5,362 bases of DNA from JAVVSR01 sp964604875. GTDB lineage: Bacteria > Bacillota > Clostridia > Christensenellales > CAG-917. The translations under genes were made by a program, and so were the position numbers. Positions 1 to 5,349 of the stretch are shown one piece after another. Under the pieces are notes generated by a model. That model was given only the letters and a program-made list of their open reading frames with translations. It made no database searches and was not told the DNA's origin. The stretch is from the NCBI GenBank assembly GCA_964604875.1, contig CAZSAC010000065.1, positions 1-5,362 of the forward strand, written 5' to 3'. The stretch's first letter is position 1. Every line of letters starts with the position of its first letter.

Positions 1-449
1 TTTCGTTAAACAACCGTACAAAAGGTCCGATTTGCGACCAGCTATATATGACAAATATTGACGGAGTTTTCTGCGCGGGCAATGCGCTTCACGTTAACGA
101 CCTTGTAGATTATGTCACGGAAAACGCAGTCGAGGCAGGAAAGAACAGCGCAGAATATCAGAAAAAACAAAGAGAAAATATCGAAATTAAAGCAGGAAGA
201 GAGTTTTTATATACCGTACCCACGGTTTTAAATCTTAACGCCAATTTAGACGACGTTACAATTTATTTCCGCGCGTCTGCCGATATGAACAACGCAAAGT
301 TCTCGATTAAGGTTGACAACAATGTAGTTTTTGAAAAAAAATATTCCGCTTTGCGTCCGCCCGAGATGGAACGGCTTAAAATGGATTTTAAACAATATAA
401 TTTAAATAAGTCCAGCGTTGTTGAGTTTTTATTGGAGGTTGCAAAATGA
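1..449 (+). CDS. FAD-dependent pyridine nucleotide oxidoreductase, C-terminal part (5' end outside window)
   Basis: This is a partial gene. The reading frame is open from base 3, and the 15 codons before the first ATG at 48 already read like the family (NNRTKGPICDQLYMTNIDG), so 48 is an internal methionine and the true start lies upstream of the window. 148 residues are visible. The segment TNIDGVFCAGN is the C-terminal FAD-binding motif of NAD(P)/FAD disulphide-type oxidoreductases (usually T..G.F..GD). Here Asn stands in place of Asp, followed by ALHVNDLVDYVTENA, which from memory is normal for the subfamily that travels with DUF1667. The last ~95 residues form a beta-rich tail with a RPPEM motif, also typical of that subfamily. 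The family transfers electrons between flavin and NAD(P) in the cytoplasm, commonly beside a GlpA-like glycerol-3-phosphate dehydrogenase. The stop overlaps the next start (ATGA, 446-449), indicating translational coupling. The catalytic N-terminal half is not visible, so the exact reaction cannot be stated. Confidence 0.88.
   Translation, partial: SLNNRTKGPICDQLYMTNIDGVFCAGNALHVNDLVDYVTENAVEAGKNSAEYQKKQRENIEIKAGREFLYTVPTVLNLNANLDDVTIYFRASADMNNAKFSIKVDNNVVFEKKYSALRPPEMERLKMDFKQYNLNKSSVVEFLLEVAK
434..438 (+). promoter_or_regulatory. Ribosome binding site of the DUF1667 gene
   Basis: A perfect GGAGG sits 7 bases before the ATG at 446, inside the 3' end of the preceding oxidoreductase gene. It fixes the start of the DUF1667 protein. 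With the ATGA overlap, it indicates that the two proteins are made together. Confidence 0.8.
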
Positions 450-808
450 AAGAATTAGTATGTATTGTATGCCCCAACAGCTGTAAACTTTTTATTGACG
501 ACAACAATGAGGTTACGGGCGCCAAATGCCCGCGTGGTAAAAAGTTTGCTCAGGAGGAAATGACTTGTCCAAAACGCACTATTTGCACCACTGTTGCAAC
601 GGTTTTCGAGGACTATCCCGTGCTTTCGGTTAGAACCTCGGAGGAAATCCCTAAAGAAAAAATCTTTGAGCTGATGAAGCTGGTAAATGAAATAAAGCTG
701 GATAAAAGGGTTAATCGTGGCGACGTTATTATAAAAAATGTTTTAAATACCGGTGTAGACTTGATTAGTACGTCGAATATGTTGTATAATTATTATATGA
801 AAAAATAA
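446..808 (+). CDS. DUF1667 domain protein, cysteine-rich probable Fe-S partner of the FAD oxidoreductase
   Basis: This is a 120-residue soluble protein that matches DUF1667 over its whole length. The N-terminus carries C6-x2-C9-x3-C13 (CIVCPNSC) and then C28 in GAKCPRG, with two further cysteines at 41 and 47 in a TCPKRTICTTV stretch. The C-terminal half (about 55-120) has the family pattern of VLSVRT, PKEKIFELM, GDVIIKNVLNTGVDLIST. The CxxCxxxC...C layout resembles the [4Fe-4S] domain at the start of molybdopterin oxidoreductases, so an Fe-S cluster is a reasonable inference, but no biochemical role is established to my knowledge. It overlaps the upstream FAD oxidoreductase by four bases, and DUF1667 genes are regularly found directly after such oxidoreductases in glycerol-3-phosphate dehydrogenase operons of Clostridia and Thermotoga. 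Its likely job is an electron-transfer subunit of that complex. There is no signal peptide or membrane segment. Confidence 0.85.
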   Translation: MKELVCIVCPNSCKLFIDDNNEVTGAKCPRGKKFAQEEMTCPKRTICTTVATVFEDYPVLSVRTSEEIPKEKIFELMKLVNEIKLDKRVNRGDVIIKNVLNTGVDLISTSNMLYNYYMKK

Positions 809-828
809 ACCGAAATTTTGTGGTTTAT
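805..828 (+). repeat. Small inverted repeat between the DUF1667 and kinase genes
   Basis: ATAAACC (805-811) and GGTTTAT (822-828) form a perfect 7-bp stem around a 10-base loop. The left arm includes the TAA stop of the DUF1667 gene. The right arm ends two bases before the Shine-Dalgarno of the kinase. No T-run follows, so it is not a terminator. It could be an mRNA processing or translation-tuning element, or chance: five of the seven pairs are A-T. Confidence 0.3.
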
Positions 829-830
829 AT

Positions 831-837
831 AGGGGTG
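831..837 (+). promoter_or_regulatory. Ribosome binding site of the kinase gene
   Basis: AGGGGTG lies 4 bases before the ATG at 842 (AGGGGTGAAGTATG). It supports that start, which also leaves the N-terminal ATP-binding motif complete. The spacing is slightly short if the whole heptamer pairs, and normal if only AGGGG does. Confidence 0.6.
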
Positions 838-841
838 AAGT

Positions 842-2401
842 ATGAAATATGGTCCGCTTGCGCTGAGTTTTGACTTTGGCACGCAGAGTGTCAGGGCGAT
901 ACTTTTTGACAAAAATGGAGAAATAAGAGGGAAAGAAAAGCTGGATTATGCCCGACCCTATTTTTCCGAAAAGCCCGGTTACGCAGAACAAACCGCCGAT
1001 TTCTATTGGGAAAATTTCTGTAAAGTATCCAAAAAACTTAGCGAATCCTGCAAGGATTTATGGCAAGATATTGTTGCGATGAGCATTACGTCTTTGCGTG
1101 ACGTGGTGACTTGCTTGGATAAGGATTTTAAACCCTTGCGTCCGTTTATATTGTATCTTGACCAACGCCGTGTCGAAAACCCTATTGAGCATCTCCCCGC
1201 AGGCAAGAAAAAGCTTGTTAAATTGGTGGGGCTTTTAGATATGTGCTCAATGCAGTATGCTGCGACGTTTGCCAACTGGATTGCAATCAACGAGCCCGAT
1301 ATTTGGGCAAAAACCAAAAAATTTGTTATGCTCCCCACATATTTACATTTACGTCTATTGGGCGAGCTTTGCGATTCTATCGCCAATCAGGTTGGCCATA
1401 TTCCCTTTAACTATAAAAAGAAACAATGGATGCAACCCAATGAATTGACGGCGTTTGTATTCGGCTCGCTGAATCCGTCCATAATGGTTGAAAAATTGTT
1501 TAAGCCGTGCGACGTTATGGGCACAATTTCCAAAGAGATGGCGGAGCTTACCGGCCTTCCCGAGGGGCTGAAGGTTGTCGCAAGCGGAGCAGACAAGGCG
1601 TGCGAAACGCTTGCCGTCGGGTGTGAGGGCTCTGAGACTGCGGCAATCAGTATGGGTACTGCCGCATCGATTGAAATCACCACCGACAAATATGTTGAGC
1701 CCCAATCCTTTATGCCGGCGTGTCCTTCAATTTATCACGACAAATATAACCCCGAAATTTTGATTTTCCGAGGATATTGGATGATAAGCTGGTTCAAAAA
1801 CGAGTTCGCGCACAAAGAAGTTTTGCAAGCGGCGGAGCGTGGGTGTATCCCCGAAAAGCTGTTGGATGAGCGGTTGGCTGATGTTCCCGCAGGTTGTCAA
1901 GGGTTAATACTTCAGCCGTTTTGGTCGCCGGGGACAAATAATCCCGAGGCAAAAGGCGCAATTATCGGGTTTTCCGACTGCCATACAAGGGTGCATATAT
2001 ATAGGGCGATAATCGAGGGTATTGGTTTTGCGCTATATGAGGCGCTTTGCTCAATGGAAAAACGCGCGGGTTATAACATTAAACGGATTGCCGTGTCGGG
2101 AGGAGGCGCAAATTCTGAGGAAATCTGCCAAATTACCGCAGACCTGTTTGGAAAGACAGTATATAAAGTCCAAACCTATGAGACCTCCGCCTTGGGCGCA
2201 GCTATGGCAAGCTTTGCCGGAGTTGGTGAATTTCCCAGCTTGGCGGATGCGGTAAAATCGATGTCGCACGTCAGTAAAGAATTTTTCCCGCATGAAGAGG
2301 AACATAAAATCTACAGCGAAATTTATGAGCGGATTTATAAAAAAATGTATAAAGCCAATAAGCGGTTTTATAAAGAAATCCGAGATATTGTTGGAAACTG
2401 A
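842..2401 (+). CDS. FGGY-family carbohydrate/polyol kinase, substrate unknown (possibly glycerol or another polyol)
   Basis: This 519-residue gene is complete and has the usual FGGY length. The first FGGY domain (about 1-255) begins with the phosphate-1 motif SFDFGTQSVRAILFD (9-23). It continues with GYAEQ (46-50), ITSLRD (82-87) and LYLDQRR (104-110), and ends with the likely catalytic base D251 in SGADKA. The second domain (about 260-500) has phosphate-2 motif ISMGTAAS (269-276) and adenosine motif SGGGANS (419-425), followed by the ETSALGAAM stretch typical of the family. The enzyme transfers the ATP gamma-phosphate to a hydroxyl of a sugar or polyol in the cytoplasm. Aligned by eye with E. 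coli GlpK, R86-D87 fall where GlpK has the glycerol-binding Arg-Glu, and D251-K252 where it has Asp-Gln. It is thus related to but not an orthodox glycerol kinase. Length and context also allow an erythritol-type or other polyol kinase. It is the last gene of the operon and is followed by a terminator. Confidence 0.9.
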   Translation: MKYGPLALSFDFGTQSVRAILFDKNGEIRGKEKLDYARPYFSEKPGYAEQTADFYWENFCKVSKKLSESCKDLWQDIVAMSITSLRDVVTCLDKDFKPLRPFILYLDQRRVENPIEHLPAGKKKLVKLVGLLDMCSMQYAATFANWIAINEPDIWAKTKKFVMLPTYLHLRLLGELCDSIANQVGHIPFNYKKKQWMQPNELTAFVFGSLNPSIMVEKLFKPCDVMGTISKEMAELTGLPEGLKVVASGADKACETLAVGCEGSETAAISMGTAASIEITTDKYVEPQSFMPACPSIYHDKYNPEILIFRGYWMISWFKNEFAHKEVLQAAERGCIPEKLLDERLADVPAGCQGLILQPFWSPGTNNPEAKGAIIGFSDCHTRVHIYRAIIEGIGFALYEALCSMEKRAGYNIKRIAVSGGGANSEEICQITADLFGKTVYKVQTYETSALGAAMASFAGVGEFPSLADAVKSMSHVSKEFFPHEEEHKIYSEIYERIYKKMYKANKRFYKEIRDIVGN

Positions 2402-2412
2402 AATCTTAATAT

Positions 2413-2441
2413 AAAAACGACCTTTAAAGGTCGTTTTTTTT
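2413..2441 (+). terminator. Intrinsic terminator, probably bidirectional (kinase operon and spoVG)
   Basis: ACGACC (2417-2422) pairs with GGTCGT (2429-2434). The centre TTTAAA is itself self-complementary, and flanking A and T runs lengthen the stem. Eight T (2434-2441) follow on the + strand, 12 bases after the kinase stop. On the - strand the same hairpin is followed by TTTTTATATT and lies about 47 bases beyond the spoVG stop. It can therefore end both converging transcripts. Confidence 0.9.
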
Positions 2442-2487
2442 GCGCAAAAAAGTAGGAGTACAAACTCATTAACGATGTAGAGAGCAG

Positions 2488-2763
2488 TTAAACTTCGGGA
2501 TTTTCTGCCTTGGCTTTTTCGTAGGCTTCCAAAACCTTTGCCTTTACAAGTTCCCTCGTTGCGGTGTTGATTGGGTGAGCAATGTCACGATATTCACCGT
2601 CAGGAGTTTTCCTTGATGGCATTGCAATAAAATTGCCGTCTTGCCCTTCAATAATCTTGATGTCGTGAATGACAAACATATCGTCTAAAACAATGGATGC
2701 GACCGCGCGAAATTTGCCTTCATCTTTCTTGATTAGCCTTACTCTTACGTCAGTAATATTCAT
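2488..2763 (-). CDS. spoVG: SpoVG family nucleic-acid-binding regulator
   Basis: This 91-residue protein matches SpoVG throughout: MNITDVRVRLI at the start, RAVASIVLDDMFVIHDIKI (19-37), and the hallmark stretch AMPSRKTPDGEYRDIAHPIN (47-66). It ends in a helical charged tail, 91 against 97 residues in B. subtilis. The ATG at 2763 was chosen over the in-frame ATG at 2784. It matches the family N-terminus and has GGAGGA five bases upstream (2774-2769), while the longer form would add seven unrelated residues and bury that site. SpoVG binds RNA/DNA and tunes gene expression, including septation and sporulation in Bacillus and cell-wall or capsule genes in Staphylococcus. It also occurs in non-spore-formers, so it does not prove sporulation here. 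It is divergent from murC and is read as a single gene from its own promoter to the shared terminator. Confidence 0.95.
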   Translation of the reverse strand: MNITDVRVRLIKKDEGKFRAVASIVLDDMFVIHDIKIIEGQDGNFIAMPSRKTPDGEYRDIAHPINTATRELVKAKVLEAYEKAKAENPEV

Positions 2764-2768
2764 AAAAA

Positions 2769-2774
2769 TCCTCC
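2769..2774 (-). promoter_or_regulatory. Ribosome binding site deciding the spoVG start
   Basis: On the - strand, GGAGGA is followed by TTTTT and then ATG at 2763. The spacing is ideal. This shows that the upstream in-frame ATG at 2784 is not the real start. Confidence 0.85.
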
Positions 2775-2808
2775 GCCATATCAAAAGCCGTAATGAACTA
2801 TTAAACTA

Positions 2809-2838
2809 ATTATAATACATACACATAGGAAAATACAA
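2809..2838 (-). promoter_or_regulatory. Sigma-A type promoter of spoVG
   Basis: Read on the - strand, a perfect TATAAT -10 box (2814-2809) stands 18 bases after a TTGTAT -35 box (2838-2833; 3 of 6 matches to TTGACA). Transcription would start near 2802, giving a leader of about 40 bases that contains the strong Shine-Dalgarno site. I saw no convincing sigma-H site of the kind that drives spoVG in B. subtilis. Confidence 0.6.
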
Positions 2839-2864
2839 TCGTTTTCACAAAAATTTTCTAATAA

Positions 2865-2894
2865 TTGGCAAAAGGCTATTCTTTGTCATATATT
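2865..2894 (+). promoter_or_regulatory. Candidate sigma-A promoter of murC, abutting the start codon
   Basis: TTGGCA (2865-2870, 5 of 6 matches) is followed after 18 bases by TATATT (2889-2894, 5 of 6). The predicted first transcribed base is at about 2900-2901, which is the murC ATG itself. No Shine-Dalgarno precedes that ATG: only GGG at 2895-2897, two bases away. The two facts together suggest a leaderless mRNA. The site is predicted from sequence only. Confidence 0.5.
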
Positions 2895-2899
2895 GGGTT

Positions 2900-4267
2900 A
2901 TGAAAAAAACCTTTGAAAATAAACGGATTCACTTTATAGGTATCGGCGGAATCTCGATGAGCGCGCTTGCAAAGTTATATAAGAGTTGGGGGAATGAAAT
3001 AAGCGGTTCGGACGGAGAGTACTCTGCCGTACTAAGCGAGCTAAACGATTTGGGAATCAACGCTTATGTGGGGTCGGATATAACTATTGCGACGCAAGCG
3101 GATGTAGTGGTGTATTCCTCTGCAATTTCAAAAGACGACGTTGAACTAATCGCCTGTATAAAAAGGGGAATCCCTTGTTTTGAAAGGCACGTTTTTTTAG
3201 GGAAGACTGCCCGCAATTTTGAAAACGTAATTGCAGTAAGCGGCACGCACGGCAAGACAACCACCACAGGGCTTATCGGCGCAATTTTTAAAAACGCCGA
3301 GCTTTCGGCGACGTCGCACGTCGGGGGGAAAGTAAAGGACTTGGGCGGAAATTTTTATGGCAAAGGGGACAAATATTTTATTACGGAAGCCTGCGAATAT
3401 AAGCGTAGTTTTTTATCGTTGGAGCCTGATGTTGCGGTGGTTTTAAACATAGAGCCCGACCACCCCGATTGTTATAGCGACCTTCCCGAGCTTATCGCCG
3501 CCTTTGCGGAATTTGTCGGAAAAGTCAGAAAAGGGGGGTTAGTTGTCGTAAATAGCGCAATAGAATACTCTTATTTGCATATATGTGAAGATGTGCATAT
3601 CAAAACTATTGGATTTGATAATACTTCCGACTATTATGCAAGCAATATTATTCATCATAACGGCAGGTGTGAGTTTGACGCTTACTCGGGGGAGAATTTT
3701 TATGCGCACATAAATCTTGCCCTTTATGGAAGACATAATATCTTAAACGCTTTGGCGTCTATTGCCGTTGCGGAGTTTTATAAAATCGATAGAAAATATG
3801 TTGTAAAAACCTTGGAAGAATTTAAGGGTATTGAGAGAAGATTTGAGTTTTTAGGAGAGTTGAACGGAGCAAAAGTATACTCCGATTACGCGCATCACCC
3901 AAGTGAAATTGAAGCAACCTTATCCACCGCCAAACAAACGCAACACCGCAATTTAAAAGTCTTTTTCCAACCGCATACTTATTCCCGTACGGCAAAATAT
4001 TTTGAGGCGTTTAGCCGAGCCTTTAAGCTTGCAGATGAAATTTCATTTATAAAAACCTATGCCGCCCGAGAAACCCCCGATAGTGGGAAAACTGCCTTTG
4101 ACTTGTTTTATTACGTCAATGCAAACGTGCAGGACGCGCGCTATTTCGACGCTTTGATTGACGTTGCCGCATATATTGTAAGCACAGCTATGCCCGACGA
4201 TATGATTTTGCTGTTGGGCGCAGGGGATATAGAAAAGGTAGCGCAAATGCTACCTTATATGAAATAA
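2900..4267 (+). CDS. murC: UDP-N-acetylmuramate--L-alanine ligase
   Basis: This is a complete 455-residue Mur ligase, normal for MurC. It joins L-alanine to UDP-MurNAc with ATP in the cytoplasm, the first amino acid step of peptidoglycan stem-peptide synthesis. The N-terminal UDP-binding domain starts with HFIGIGGISMSALA (11-24) and ISGSD (34-38). The central ATPase domain has the P-loop SGTHGKTT (114-121), EACEYKRSF (163-171), NIEPDHPDCY (183-192) and GRHN (277-280). The C-terminal domain has ERRFE (312-316), SDYAHHPSE (328-336) and QPHTYSRT (357-364), ending with LLGAGDIEKVAQML. EACEY in place of the E. coli EADES form, and DHPD, are the Firmicutes version. The ATG at 2900 gives the usual family N-terminus, and no start codon lies upstream in frame within the gap. 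It lacks a recognisable ribosome binding site. It is divergent from spoVG and convergent with the dehydrogenase gene, 20 bp from that gene's stop. Confidence 0.97.
   Translation: MKKTFENKRIHFIGIGGISMSALAKLYKSWGNEISGSDGEYSAVLSELNDLGINAYVGSDITIATQADVVVYSSAISKDDVELIACIKRGIPCFERHVFLGKTARNFENVIAVSGTHGKTTTTGLIGAIFKNAELSATSHVGGKVKDLGGNFYGKGDKYFITEACEYKRSFLSLEPDVAVVLNIEPDHPDCYSDLPELIAAFAEFVGKVRKGGLVVVNSAIEYSYLHICEDVHIKTIGFDNTSDYYASNIIHHNGRCEFDAYSGENFYAHINLALYGRHNILNALASIAVAEFYKIDRKYVVKTLEEFKGIERRFEFLGELNGAKVYSDYAHHPSEIEATLSTAKQTQHRNLKVFFQPHTYSRTAKYFEAFSRAFKLADEISFIKTYAARETPDSGKTAFDLFYYVNANVQDARYFDALIDVAAYIVSTAMPDDMILLLGAGDIEKVAQMLPYMK
4235..4256 (-). terminator. Candidate terminator of the dehydrogenase gene, inside the 3' end of murC
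   Basis: AAGGTAGC (4235-4242) and GCTACCTT (4249-4256) make a perfect 8-bp stem with a 6-base loop. On the - strand the hairpin starts about 32 bases after the dehydrogenase stop and is followed by TTCTATAT, the last stem bases adding two further T. On the + strand no T-run follows, so it would serve mainly the - strand gene. The hairpin is encoded by codons of the last residues of MurC (around VAQMLPY). Confidence 0.55.
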
Positions 4268-4287
4268 AATATAAACTAAAAAATGCT

Positions 4288-5289
4288 TTATAGACAGTCA
4301 ACAATAATTTTCCCAAAGTCGTAATGCGACTGAGTAATCTGTTCAACAATAGAGGGGACTTCGTCAAACTTTATCACCTTATTGATGAAGCCTTCTGTAT
4401 TTATAACCTTATTGGCAAGTAAATTGATTGCCGTATATATTTCGCCGTAACCGTTCCTCACGCAGATAAAGGTAAGTTGCTTTTTTAGGGCGTCGCCAAG
4501 GTTAAGCGAAAGCTTATCCAAAAAGTGGTTATAGCCTACTATCGCCACGGTGCCGCACTCTTGAGTGATAAGCGGAATGTAGTTGGTGGAAACGTCAGAG
4601 CGTGGCTCATATATGGTAAACTCAGTCATCTTTCCGCCGGTGATTTCCAAAATCCGTTCGTTCAGATTGCATTTTGTAGGGTTGACGGTGTAATAAATCC
4701 CGTGCTTTTCCGCCAGCGATAAATGGTCGTCGTCGGCGTCGATTACAATAGGGACTAGTTGATAATACATCGCAAGCTGAGCGATAATGTTCCCCAAGGT
4801 GTGGGCGCCTAAAATTGCAACATAGTCGCCCTTTTCGGCGTTTAAAACGTCAATGGCTTTGATTGCCATAGAAATTTTTTCAATAAAAATTGCGTCGTCA
4901 TCCTTTACGCCCTCAGGCAGAAGACATACGTTTGATGAGGGAAGACTTATAAAATCACAAATTAAACCGTCGCAATCCATGCCCATCACTTTTACGTTTG
5001 GAACAAGCGGATTGTTTTTATCTTTCGGCGTGGAATTAAGAATATAAGGGTTTATTACGACACGCTCGCCTTTTTTTAACCCCGCTAATTCGTTAGCTTC
5101 CGAAACCAAACCGATTGCCGCGCGTACCGGGATAATCGGAAATACGGGATTCTTCCCTTCGAAAATTGCGATGTCCGTTGAGGAGAGCGCGGCTTTGGAA
5201 ATCCTAACCTTTATGTCTCCCACTTCAGTATCCTGAGTTTTTTCAATCAGCTCCAATTCTTCTTTGGAAGAAATTTGCCATGCTTTCAT
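4288..5289 (-). CDS. Zinc-less medium-chain dehydrogenase/reductase (MDR, alcohol dehydrogenase-like), function unknown
   Basis: This 333-residue protein has the full two-domain MDR layout. The GroES-like N-terminal domain (about 1-150) shows VRISKAALSSTDIAIFEGKNP (28-48), GLKKGERVVINPY (70-82) and the FISLPSSNVCLLPEGV stretch. The Rossmann domain (about 150-290) has GDYVAILGAHTLGN (154-167). An acid at the end of the second strand (VIDAD, D184) favours NAD over NADP. The catalytic-zinc Cys is replaced (SSTD instead of CGTD), the GHE motif is replaced by PVRAAIG (54-60), and the four-cysteine structural-zinc loop is absent. Only a Glu (E137, IEKISMA) remains where a third ligand normally lies. 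It should therefore bind NAD(H) but not act as a classical zinc alcohol dehydrogenase. The start at 5289 has GAGGAA (5302-5297) upstream. It is a single gene with its own promoter, convergent with murC. Substrate and pathway are not recognisable. Confidence 0.85.
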   Translation of the reverse strand: MKAWQISSKEELELIEKTQDTEVGDIKVRISKAALSSTDIAIFEGKNPVFPIIPVRAAIGLVSEANELAGLKKGERVVINPYILNSTPKDKNNPLVPNVKVMGMDCDGLICDFISLPSSNVCLLPEGVKDDDAIFIEKISMAIKAIDVLNAEKGDYVAILGAHTLGNIIAQLAMYYQLVPIVIDADDDHLSLAEKHGIYYTVNPTKCNLNERILEITGGKMTEFTIYEPRSDVSTNYIPLITQECGTVAIVGYNHFLDKLSLNLGDALKKQLTFICVRNGYGEIYTAINLLANKVINTEGFINKVIKFDEVPSIVEQITQSHYDFGKIIVDCL

Positions 5290-5320
5290 TCTCTACTTCC
5301 TCATGTTAAAAATTAAATTC

Positions 5321-5349
5321 ATTATAACATAAGAACTTTTTTTTGTAAA
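5321..5349 (-). promoter_or_regulatory. Strong sigma-A type promoter of the MDR dehydrogenase gene
   Basis: On the - strand, TTTACA (5349-5344, 5 of 6 matches) and a perfect TATAAT (5326-5321) are separated by exactly 17 bases that begin with an A-tract. Transcription would start near 5314, giving a leader of about 25 bases that contains the GAGGAA ribosome binding site. No operator-like repeat is obvious in the short stretch visible. Confidence 0.75.

Noticed and set aside
48..50. ATG at 48 as the start of the first gene
   Set aside because: The frame is open to the window edge and the residues before it match the family. No ribosome binding site precedes it, so it is an internal Met.
743..991. 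82-codon - strand frame across the DUF1667/kinase junction
   Set aside because: It overlaps two supported genes and its product is a low-complexity aromatic and basic mix without a recognisable domain.
1003..1705. Open frames on the - strand across the kinase gene (up to 127 codons)
   Set aside because: They are antisense to a clear FGGY kinase, have no ribosome binding sites I could see, and give compositions typical of shadow frames.
2764..2784. Seven-residue longer N-terminus for spoVG (ATG at 2784)
   Set aside because: The extra residues match nothing in SpoVG, and a perfect ribosome binding site sits directly before the ATG at 2763.
2811..2816. TATAAT on the + strand as a second murC promoter
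   Set aside because: No acceptable -35 box lies 16-18 bases upstream. The sequence is the near-palindromic overlap of the spoVG -10 box.
3386..3412. EACEY in MurC as a possible defective active site compared with the EADES form
   Set aside because: The EACEY form is the normal version in Bacillus and other Firmicutes, and all other Mur ligase motifs are intact.
4525..5047. + strand frames inside the dehydrogenase gene
   Set aside because: They lie opposite a well-supported MDR gene and have no family resemblance.
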